Shown one piece after another: positions 40,593 through 47,720 of a stretch of DNA of 64,000 nucleotides. A program made the position numbers and the translations under genes. Below the pieces are notes generated by a model, which saw only the letters and a list, made by a program, of their open reading frames with translations, was not told the origin of the DNA and ran no database searches. Position 1 is the first letter of the stretch, and each line of letters opens with the position of its first letter. The stretch comes from Phycisphaerales bacterium (GTDB taxonomy: Bacteria > Planctomycetota > Phycisphaerae > UBA1845 > Fen-1342): positions 1,860,001 to 1,924,000 of the forward strand of contig JADJXS010000001.1 of the NCBI GenBank assembly GCA_016710275.1, written 5' to 3'.

Positions 40593-42164
40593 CTACACCG
40601 CAGCCCGCGCCCCGCCTGCCAGCGTCTGCCACGCGACATAGGCATAGCCCCCGACAAAAATCAGCAGAAACGGCAGCACCGCTGCCACGCGCAGCACCCC
40701 GTCCGCTTCCATCAGCACCAGCAGCAGAAACGTCGCCAGGTAGCCTGCAATGCCGAATTCCGCCCACGCCTGCCACTGGCGCTTTGTCCTCACGGCCATT
40801 CGCGTCGATTGCGCAGGAAGCGCTGGAGCGACCGGACAATCTCCCGCCGGTCGCTCCGCAGTTCCCACGTCCGCGGCGGCGGTGGCGCCCTGCGACCCAC
40901 CGACCCGCCCGAATTTCGGCGTCCGCACGAACTCGCCTGCCGGCCGCAGCATCCCATCCACCGCCGCGATCGCATTATTGAACGCAATGCCGACGCCCAG
41001 CGCCATCAGCGAGGGAATCGCCGCCAGCGTGCCCGGCAGCCCCCGCCCGATCTCGCGTTGACTCACCAGGTAGAACAGCAGGGCCGATCCGGTCCCGACC
41101 AGGAACAGCCCCCACTCGACGGCCACCTGCCACACCGGCATTGGCGAATCCGACGACGCACGCGCCAGGATCGCCGGTCCCAGCAGCAGGGCCAGCAGCA
41201 CCATCAACACGTAAACGAAATTGCCCGTGAGATGAAAGAACGCCTCGATGCGCACGCGCAGCGGCAACCGGCTGCGGAGTACCGTCGGCAGCAGCTTGAT
41301 GCAGGTCTGCGCGCCGCCCTTGGTCCAGCGATGCTGCTGCGCTTTGAACGCGTTCATCTCCGGCGGAAGCTCGGCCGGGCTGGTCACGTTCGGGAGAAAC
41401 ACGAACCGCCAGCCGCGAAGCTGGGCGCGATAGGAGAGATCGAGGTCTTCCGTCAGCGTGTCGTGCTGCCAGCCGCCGGCGTCGTCGATCGCGGTTCGCC
41501 GCCAAATGCCCGCCGTGCCGTTGAAACTCATGAAGCGCCCGGACCGGTTGCGGGCGACGTGCTCCACGATGAAGTGCCCGTCAAGCAGGATGGATTGTGC
41601 GCGGGTCAGGATCGAGTCGTCGCGGTTGAGATGGTCCCAGCGACATTGCACTGCGCCGACCTGCGGATCGGTGAAGTGCCCGACGCTGTCGAGCAGGATC
41701 CGCGGCGGAGGCACGAAGTCCGCATCGAAAATGGCGATCAGCTCGCCGCGCGCCGTCTGCAACCCGTGCTGAAGCGCTCCGGCCTTGTAGCCCGTGCGGT
41801 CGGTGCGCTGATTGTGATGGGCCGCGATTCCCGACTCGCGCAGCCGCCGCACGCACTCCGCGGCAATAGCGCCCGTCTCGTCCGTCGAGTCGTCGAGCAC
41901 CTGGATTTCCAGCCGGTCGCGCGGGTATTCAATCCGCCCGGCCGCCTCGATCACGCGGGCCGCGACGCTGGCCTCGTTGTACATCGGGAGTTGAACCGTG
42001 ACGTGCGGCAGCTCAGCGAACCGGCCGGTGGGCGCGAGCGGCCGGCGTCGGTGGCGATAGTACAGCACCACCAGAAAGCAGCGATGCAGGCCATACACGC
42101 ACAGAAGCGACAATACGGCGACATAGGCCGCCAGAATCACGCGGCCAAGCAGCAACCCATCCAT
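40593..42164 (-). CDS. Family 2 glycosyltransferase, cellulose/mannan-synthase-like
   Basis: The 523-residue inner-membrane processive-type GT2 enzyme has an N-terminal helix and a catalytic domain with VTVQLPMYNEASVAARVIEA, VLDDSTDETG (first Asp), IFDADFVPPP (DxD), TEDLDLSYRAQLRGW (TED) and QQHRWTKG (QxxRW). At least four C-terminal helices follow. The D, DxD, TED, QxxRW set is the full active-site signature. Close resemblance to beta-mannan or glucomannan synthases and curdlan-like synthases is inferred; the polymer made is not certain. It is divergent from the GT39-type gene. Confidence 0.88.
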   Translation of the reverse strand: MDGLLLGRVILAAYVAVLSLLCVYGLHRCFLVVLYYRHRRRPLAPTGRFAELPHVTVQLPMYNEASVAARVIEAAGRIEYPRDRLEIQVLDDSTDETGAIAAECVRRLRESGIAAHHNQRTDRTGYKAGALQHGLQTARGELIAIFDADFVPPPRILLDSVGHFTDPQVGAVQCRWDHLNRDDSILTRAQSILLDGHFIVEHVARNRSGRFMSFNGTAGIWRRTAIDDAGGWQHDTLTEDLDLSYRAQLRGWRFVFLPNVTSPAELPPEMNAFKAQQHRWTKGGAQTCIKLLPTVLRSRLPLRVRIEAFFHLTGNFVYVLMVLLALLLGPAILARASSDSPMPVWQVAVEWGLFLVGTGSALLFYLVSQREIGRGLPGTLAAIPSLMALGVGIAFNNAIAAVDGMLRPAGEFVRTPKFGRVGGSQGATAAADVGTAERPAGDCPVAPALPAQSTRMAVRTKRQWQAWAEFGIAGYLATFLLLVLMEADGVLRVAAVLPFLLIFVGGYAYVAWQTLAGGARAAV

Positions 42165-42510
42165 CGTCGGCGACTTCCGCCTGCGCTGCGACGCACCGAT
42201 CGGACCGCGTCATCGCTGGGACCGCGCCGCCGCACCGGGCACGGCCTGCCCCGGCCTCCGGACTCGCACGGCTCGCACGGCCGTTCGGACCACGTCATCG
42301 CGCAGAACCCACGATCGTACGGGTGGTTGCGCGGCGGGTCAAACGGCGCGATTTTTGGGCGCTTCGCATTGACGAGAGCGCTGCGTCAGGAGTTGCGGCG
42401 CGCAACCCTTCCCGGCCATTCTGAATCGACCCTGCCGTCAGGAGCCTCCGGTTCGGGGCCGAAGAGTCCCTGCGCGGTTGCCTCGTCCGAGCGTATGATC
42501 CACGCCGCTC
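42165..42510. other. Divergent intergenic region
   Basis: 346 bases between two divergent glycosyltransferase genes. It must contain both promoters. I see no RNA gene, repeat or clear promoter box. Confidence 0.45.
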
Positions 42511-44037
42511 ATGGCCACCTCTCTCATCACCAGTCCCGTCATGGCCTGGCTTGCCCTGCTGCTGTCCGCTTTGTTCATCGGCGGCGCGGTCTGGATGCTG
42601 TGGCGGCGACGGCCGTTGTGGGCGTTGGCCGCCGCATTGGCGGTCGGCCTGCTGCTGCGCGGCTACGCCGGAACCCGCGCGTACCTGCACCCCTGGGACG
42701 AGCGCTACCACGCCCTCGTGGCAAAAAACCTGCTGCAGGACCTGTTCCGTCCGACGCTCTACCGAGACCCCGCTCTGCCCTATGACTTCCGCGACTGGCA
42801 GGCCAACCACGTCTGGCTGCACAAGCCGCCGCTGGCTCTGTGGCTGATGGCCGGCGGCATCGCGATGTGGGGCAACACCGAACTGGGCGTGCGCGCTCCG
42901 AGCATCATGCTCTCATTGGCGGGCATTCTGTTGACCTACGCCATCGGCCGCAGGCTGTTCTCCCGGCAGACGGCGGCGCTGGCGGCGCTGCTGCACGCGG
43001 TCAACCCGCTGCTGATTCGGCTCTCGGTCGGACAGACCTCGGTCGATCACGTGGACGCGCTGCTGGTCGTTCTGGTGCAACTGGCCGTCTGGCTTGGGTT
43101 GGGCTGGGTCGATCGGCCGGGACTCGCGCGCCTGACAGGGGTGACGCTGGCATGCGGGCTGGCAGTGCTGACAAAGTGGCTGCCGGGGCTGCTGGCCGCG
43201 CCGGTCATGGCCGTGTTCGGCAGCCGCATGCCGGGATGGCGGCGAAGCGCCCTGGCCGCGACGGCGGTCTGCGGCGGCGCGTGGCTGCTGGCGCTGCCCT
43301 GGGAGCGCTACGCAGCGCAGCGGTTTCCGCAGGAGCATGCGCACGAGCGGGCGTACAACTGGCGGCACCTGTGGGAGCCGCTGGAGGGGCACGTGCGCTC
43401 CCCTCTGTTTCAGATCGCCGAGTTGCATCGCAATTGCGGTGAACTGGTCCTGTTGCCGATGGCGTGGCTGGCGCTGGTCACGATTCGCCGTCCGCGTCCG
43501 GTGCGGACGGCCGTCCTGATCTGGTGGCTGCTGCCGCTGATGTTGTTCTCTCTCGTCGCGACGCAACGGTCGAATTACATGGCCGTCGCCATGCCGGCAC
43601 TGTTCCTGACGGCCGGACATTGCTGGACCTGGCTCCGGCGGACGCCGCTGCTTCGCGGCCGTGGTCGCCTGCGGGGCGTCCTGCTCGTGGCGCTGCTGGC
43701 CCTCCCGATCAAGGATGCGGCGACGTTCGTCGACCCGACGCGGGCGCACGTGCGTCAACAAGTGTGGGCCGAAGAGTTGAAGGCGCAATTGGCCCAGGTC
43801 CACGGTCCCCGCGCGGTCCTGTTCAACACGAGTCGGCCGATCGAGGCGATGTTCTACGGGGACGTGACGGCCTATGCGGAAGTGCCGGAAGAACAGACGG
43901 CGGCCGCGCTCCTGCAGCGCGGGTACCAGGTGCACATCATCGACAGCTCCGAGTTGTCTCCCGCGCTGCGGACGCTCCAGGGCGTTCGAATCATCCAGCG
44001 TCGGGATCAGCCCGCACCTCAAGAGGGGTTGCCGTAG
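42511..44037 (+). CDS. GT39/ArnT-type membrane glycosyltransferase
   Basis: The 508-residue protein has about 11 membrane helices. The first periplasmic loop carries the acidic pair WDERYHALVAKNL, used by dolichyl-phosphate-mannose and ArnT-type transferases to bind the lipid-linked sugar. WLHKPPLALWL and a helical core with LTKWLPGLL follow, and a C-terminal periplasmic domain (PRAVLFNTSRPIEAMFYGD) closes the protein. It would transfer a sugar from a polyprenyl phosphate to a protein or lipid on the outer face of the membrane; substrate unknown. ATG 42511 fits the first helix. Confidence 0.85.
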   Translation: MATSLITSPVMAWLALLLSALFIGGAVWMLWRRRPLWALAAALAVGLLLRGYAGTRAYLHPWDERYHALVAKNLLQDLFRPTLYRDPALPYDFRDWQANHVWLHKPPLALWLMAGGIAMWGNTELGVRAPSIMLSLAGILLTYAIGRRLFSRQTAALAALLHAVNPLLIRLSVGQTSVDHVDALLVVLVQLAVWLGLGWVDRPGLARLTGVTLACGLAVLTKWLPGLLAAPVMAVFGSRMPGWRRSALAATAVCGGAWLLALPWERYAAQRFPQEHAHERAYNWRHLWEPLEGHVRSPLFQIAELHRNCGELVLLPMAWLALVTIRRPRPVRTAVLIWWLLPLMLFSLVATQRSNYMAVAMPALFLTAGHCWTWLRRTPLLRGRGRLRGVLLVALLALPIKDAATFVDPTRAHVRQQVWAEELKAQLAQVHGPRAVLFNTSRPIEAMFYGDVTAYAEVPEEQTAAALLQRGYQVHIIDSSELSPALRTLQGVRIIQRRDQPAPQEGLP

Positions 44038-44351
44038 GGCAGCCCCTGGCGCTTGCGATCCCGGTTGACGGAGATCATCGCGGCTGCCAGCTCAGTTCTG
44101 TTGCTCCTGGTGCAGACCTTCGCACTTCGGCGCGAGGGGCTGAAATTCACGATGTACATCGGTCCGATATCCAGAAAGGCGTCCCCGCTGGGTTTCCATG
44201 TGCGGGCGTCCGGAATCTGGAGTGGCCGGTAATCCAATCGTCCCGGAGCCATGCGCCGCGACTGTTGCTGCAACAAGACGGACTTTCGAGCCGGACAGCA
44301 GGTCATGCCGAGCGCATCCTGGACCGTCTGTACAGGCCGACCAGCCGCCAC
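44019..44351 (-). CDS. Possible small gene, uncharacterised
   Basis: A 110-codon minus-strand frame overlaps the end of the GT39-type gene by 19 bases. Its second half (DYRPLQIPDARTWKPSGDAF and onward) has GC-rich third positions like real genes here. The start is unclear (an in-frame ATG near 44306 gives a shorter protein of about 95 residues) and no domain was recognised. Alternatively the region is simply the 386-base gap between two plus-strand genes. I keep it only as a candidate. Confidence 0.3.
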   Translation of the reverse strand: MAAGRPVQTVQDALGMTCCPARKSVLLQQQSRRMAPGRLDYRPLQIPDARTWKPSGDAFLDIGPMYIVNFSPSRRSAKVCTRSNRTELAAAMISVNRDRKRQGLPYGNPS

Positions 44352-44423
44352 GCCGGTCTTTACATCTTCGGATTCGGCGTACTAGACTGCGCCGTAGCGC
44401 CGATCTCCTGGAAAGCAAGACAA
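44038..44423. other. Intergenic region before the C39-like lipoprotein gene
   Basis: 386 bases between two plus-strand genes, apart from the possible minus-strand gene. It must hold the promoter of the lipoprotein gene. No repeat or RNA gene was recognised. Confidence 0.4.
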
Positions 44424-46991
44424 ATGCGCCTTCCCATCCTGCCCCTGCTGGCGTGTGCGCTCGCCGCCCTCATCAGTGGTTGTCCGCCGCCTCCCGGAGA
44501 TGGCAATTCGAACGGGACCGACAACGGCAACACGAATGGTTCCTCTCCCGGCTCGGGCCAGGCGCCCGCGCCCGTTGCCGGCGCGGTCACGTTGCTGAAC
44601 GAGGTGAGATTCAACCCGCCCGAAGGCGTGCCCCAGTTCGTCGAGCTTCGTGCCGGGACTGCGGGCCTGGCCGCCGGGCTTGTCCTCGTCAATGAAGCCG
44701 GCGCGCGATTCGTTCTCCCGGCCGCCACGCCGGCGCTGCAGCCGGGCCAACTGCTGCTGGTCCTGTTCGACGGCGGGAATCGCGTCGATGGCGCCACGGT
44801 GCATGCGGACGTCACCGGCTTTCTGCAGCCCGTCTCCGGGGCGCTGCTGTTGCTCGACGCCGCAGCGACGCCGCTGGATCGCGTCGCATGGGGAGCCGAT
44901 CGCATGGACTCCGCTCCGCTCGGCGGTGGCGGCATGATCACGGAAAATCCCGCAGGGGCACTGGCTCGCCGGGCGCATTCAACCGCGCCCGACGTTGCGC
45001 AATCATGGGTGCTGGTCGCCGATCCGCAGGTCACTCCCGGCGCGCCCAACCCGAATCCCGGCGTCGGACAGCTCTTCCCGCATGACGGTGTCGTGCGCCA
45101 GGCCGGCAACGTGTCATTGAGCTGGTTCCCCCTGTCGGGCGCCGTGAAGTATCGGGTACAGGTAAGCACGACGGAGGACTTCGCAGCAACGCTGCTCGAC
45201 GAAACCGTTGAGCGGCCGCCGATTACCCGGTCGCTGCCCGCCGGCGAGCTGTTCTGGCGCGTGCAGGCCATCTTCGACAACGACAGCCCGGCGGATTTCT
45301 CAACCGCCGCCGGCCTGACGCTCGTGGCCGACCTGGCGGCGCTTGACGCCGAGGCGGACGCGGAGGCGTCCGCCAAATCGCGGAACTCCGGCCAGCGCAT
45401 CCAGACGCGCCTGTTCGTTCCCCTCTACGCACAACGCAAGGACACCCGGCTGTTGTTGCTTGAGACGGATTTCCCCACCGGCACGAGGCAGGCGTGGAAT
45501 GCGCCGCACCCGGGTACGGACGAGACGGATCCTGCCGACAACATGAACTGTGCGCTGGCGTCGATTTCGATGGTGAACGGCTTTCTGGTCGGTGCAAATG
45601 AGGACCGCGCGAACCTGAGCCAGGATCGCATCGGCTACGAGGTATTTACCAAGAAGATCTTGGTCGACGGCGGCCCCGAGCACGACTTCAACTACGGGCG
45701 CGGGCTCTACCCTTCAGAGATCCTCTTCGCGCTGAACTTCGCCGCCGGGGCCAGCGCGGCTCCCTTCCACCTCGGCGCTGCGGAGGTTCTCGCTCAGCAG
45801 CGGCGCAACGTCTATTCGTCGGCGTTTCGCGAACAGTTCTGGAACCACCTGGTCGCATCGATCCAAAACAACCGGCCGGTCCTCCTGGGACACTGGACCG
45901 GTCCATTCGGGACGTATGCACATGCCGTCGTCGCCACGGGCCACTTCACCTACCGTGGCGAGAGACATGTGCGCTACAACGATCCCTGGCATGGGCAGCC
46001 GGATCGCTGCAAGCTGAGCAAGTTGAACATCATCAACTACTTCATCCTGCCGGGAACCGGCGAAAACCCGGCGGCGGATGAGCCTGAGCTGCGAAACGAG
46101 ACCGACGACGACCACGACCGCATCCTCGACTGGGATGAGCGGAATCGCTTCCACACCTTCGCGGATAAGAAGGACAGTGACCGGGATTGCATCGACGACT
46201 TCGACGAAATCGAGCTGAGCGTCTTCGACAGCCGGCACGGGTGGGGGCAGCGTATCTCCAGCCAGGTGCGCGGCTTGATTCCCTCGTCTGACGGAGCCGC
46301 GCGGCGCTATCGCGAGCGGGGCTTGGAAGCGCCCGAGATCAGCAACGATGCCGACGGCGGCGGGCTGCCGGACTATGTGGAAGACCTGGATCAGGATGGC
46401 CAGGTCGAGCCGGGGCAGGGTGAGTCGAACCCCTTCGACCGCGACGACGATAAGCGAAAGATCACCGGCCGATACAAGTGGGTGCTGGATCGGCGGGATC
46501 CGGGACTCCACAGCGTGCAGACGCGCGAGTTTGAATACGACCTGCGCGTCGTGGACGGCCGCATCACCGGGACCGCGCGTGCGACCTGGAACCGCGCTTA
46601 TGAGCAGTTGCTCAGCGCGGACCCGCCCCAGTGCCCGAACGAACGCCTGTTGGTCGCGACATCCGATACCGTGCAGACCACGTTGCAGGTCGAGGGCGAA
46701 TTCACCTGCATTCCGGACGGCATCGGCCCGGCCATCCTCCTGCGGGAGCGCGAGCCTGCGTTCATGCACAACGAAATCGTCACCTATGTGGACCCGTGCC
46801 GCGGCACGACGCGCTCCCTGCCGGCCGATGCGCGACCGATCTTCCTTCGTCCGCCGTTGGACGCGCACCCCGACCGCTTCTTCCCGTCGGCAAACCGGCG
46901 CGTCCAATACAAGGGTCGCGGCCCGATTTCATCTCTGCCGCGCGAGGCGGACAGCTACCACGAATGGGACGTGGTGATGGAACCGGAGTAG
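44424..46991 (+). CDS. Large lipoprotein with C39-like cysteine-peptidase domain
   Basis: The 855-residue lipoprotein has signal ALAALISGC (Cys about 20), then a linker (PPPPGDGNSNGTDNGN). A lamin-tail-like domain (LLNEVRFNPPEGVPQFVELR onward, residues about 50-195) and a fibronectin-III-like domain (SWFPLSGAVKYRVQVSTTED, about 225-310) follow. A papain-like C39 domain has Cys376 in NMNCALASISM, His500 in TYAHAVVATGH and an Asn/Asp in RYNDPWHG about 20 residues later. Calcium-loop-like segments (DDDHDRILDWDE, DSDRDCIDDFDE) and a C-terminal beta domain close the protein. The Cys-His-Asp/Asn order suits a cleaving or transpeptidase-like role outside the cell. ATG 44424 gives the lipobox. Confidence 0.8.
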   Translation: MRLPILPLLACALAALISGCPPPPGDGNSNGTDNGNTNGSSPGSGQAPAPVAGAVTLLNEVRFNPPEGVPQFVELRAGTAGLAAGLVLVNEAGARFVLPAATPALQPGQLLLVLFDGGNRVDGATVHADVTGFLQPVSGALLLLDAAATPLDRVAWGADRMDSAPLGGGGMITENPAGALARRAHSTAPDVAQSWVLVADPQVTPGAPNPNPGVGQLFPHDGVVRQAGNVSLSWFPLSGAVKYRVQVSTTEDFAATLLDETVERPPITRSLPAGELFWRVQAIFDNDSPADFSTAAGLTLVADLAALDAEADAEASAKSRNSGQRIQTRLFVPLYAQRKDTRLLLLETDFPTGTRQAWNAPHPGTDETDPADNMNCALASISMVNGFLVGANEDRANLSQDRIGYEVFTKKILVDGGPEHDFNYGRGLYPSEILFALNFAAGASAAPFHLGAAEVLAQQRRNVYSSAFREQFWNHLVASIQNNRPVLLGHWTGPFGTYAHAVVATGHFTYRGERHVRYNDPWHGQPDRCKLSKLNIINYFILPGTGENPAADEPELRNETDDDHDRILDWDERNRFHTFADKKDSDRDCIDDFDEIELSVFDSRHGWGQRISSQVRGLIPSSDGAARRYRERGLEAPEISNDADGGGLPDYVEDLDQDGQVEPGQGESNPFDRDDDKRKITGRYKWVLDRRDPGLHSVQTREFEYDLRVVDGRITGTARATWNRAYEQLLSADPPQCPNERLLVATSDTVQTTLQVEGEFTCIPDGIGPAILLREREPAFMHNEIVTYVDPCRGTTRSLPADARPIFLRPPLDAHPDRFFPSANRRVQYKGRGPISSLPREADSYHEWDVVMEPE

Positions 46992-47308
46992 CCGCAGCGC
47001 GCCGTCCGCTGTTTTCCCGCCGTCGGCGCTCAACAGATCACCCCGACACGTTCATCGCCGAGCGCCCGAGCTTCGAGCCTCCACCCGTGCGTCGAACGGC
47101 ATTCCACCCGCGTCGTGCACATGGGCGGAAGTGTCCTTCGTCCATCGCGAGGCGGGCGTGCACTTCAACTGACGTGCTGGCGGTCGTCCAGCCGTATGGT
47201 ACGATGCCTCACGGCGACTTCGCGGAATACGGTAATTGCCGGGTAAGTCGTCTCGCGCTTGCGAAGTGGCTCTGCGGTTTGCTTGAACTGCTTGAGAGGC
47301 CGATCGTT
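46992..47308. other. Intergenic region upstream of the tRNA fragment
   Basis: 317 bases with no convincing gene. A -10-like TACGAT at about 47201 lies about 100 bases before the tRNA sequence. Nothing else notable was seen. Confidence 0.4.
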
Positions 47309-47347
47309 GCGCCCGTAGCTCAGCAGGATAGAGCAGCGGTTTCCTAA
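47309..47347 (+). pseudogene. 5' half of tRNA-Arg (anticodon CCT), interrupted in the anticodon loop
   Basis: The 5' half is a perfect tRNA: acceptor GCGCCCG (47309-47315), TA, D-arm GCTC-AGCAGGATA-GAGC, base 26 A, anticodon 5' stem GCGGT and loop TTCCTAA with anticodon CCT. The expected 3' stem ACCGC, T-arm and GGGCGC acceptor strand are absent; unrelated sequence follows. No T-loop (TTCGAAT) occurs in the next 370 bases. The best explanation is that an element integrated at the anticodon loop. See the finding on the attachment site. Confidence 0.8.
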
Positions 47348-47354
47348 TTAAACC
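47338..47354 (+). other. Candidate attachment-site core
   Basis: GGTTT (47338-47342), seven bases CCTAATT, AAACC (47350-47354) form an inverted repeat around a 7-base spacer that straddles the point where tRNA homology stops. This is the layout of a tyrosine-recombinase core site, and such sites often use the anticodon arm of a tRNA gene. Confidence 0.5.
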
Positions 47355-47440
47355 ATTGTCCCTGCTGGACTTACGGAAACGCGGATTTCTCGAAGAATTT
47401 TCCGCAGCAGAGCGCACGAGACCGCGGCAAACCGCCCGTC

Positions 47441-47458
47441 CGGTTGTCGCGACAACCG
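47441..47458. repeat. Perfect 18-base palindrome
   Basis: CGGTTGTCGCGACAACCG reads identically on both strands (9-bp arms, no loop). It lies in the gene-free end of the island, about 100 bases from the presumed attachment core. It could be a recombinase or regulator site. Confidence 0.6.
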
Positions 47459-47480
47459 CAGAAACCCGTTCGTCTGACAC

Positions 47481-47576
47481 TTCGCCGGCGCGGCTCGTCC
47501 CCGATCTGCAAAGGACCGAGCGGGATCACGTTAGCCAATGCTGTTTCGAGTTTCATGAGCATTCGCCGGCGCGGCT
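47481..47576. repeat. Pair of 15-base direct repeats
   Basis: TTCGCCGGCGCGGCT occurs at 47481-47495 and again at 47562-47576. Short direct repeats beside an attachment core resemble integrase arm-binding sites, but no function is shown. Confidence 0.45.
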
Positions 47577-47720
47577 AAGCGGCACCGCTTGCGCATGATC
47601 ATGGCCTGATGGCAACAGCGCCCACCACGCGATTTCCGCTCCGCGCACCTACCCGCCGCCACTACCGGCCTGAGCTAGACGCCGTATGTTCAGGGCCCAA
47701 GTGGAACACCGTGTTGTCCA

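Larger units (their letters stand above)
47348..47720. other. Gene-free left end of the presumed island
   Basis: About 373 bases with no convincing gene. It contains a perfect 18-base palindrome at 47441-47458 and a 15-base direct repeat at 47481 and 47562. It is also the 3' end of the minus-strand metal operon, but no clear intrinsic terminator was found. Confidence 0.5.

Noticed and set aside
47356..47598. Small plus-strand open frame after the tRNA half
   Set aside because: It starts with TTG, has no ribosome-binding site and no recognisable fold; no integrase C-terminal motif was seen.
47348..47600. Group I intron interrupting tRNA-Arg(CCT)
   Set aside because: Such introns are known in bacterial tRNA-Arg(CCT), but I found no recognisable P/Q/R/S core elements and no 3' exon with a T-loop within 370 bases. 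AAACCGC near 47429 is followed by a palindrome, not by a T-arm.
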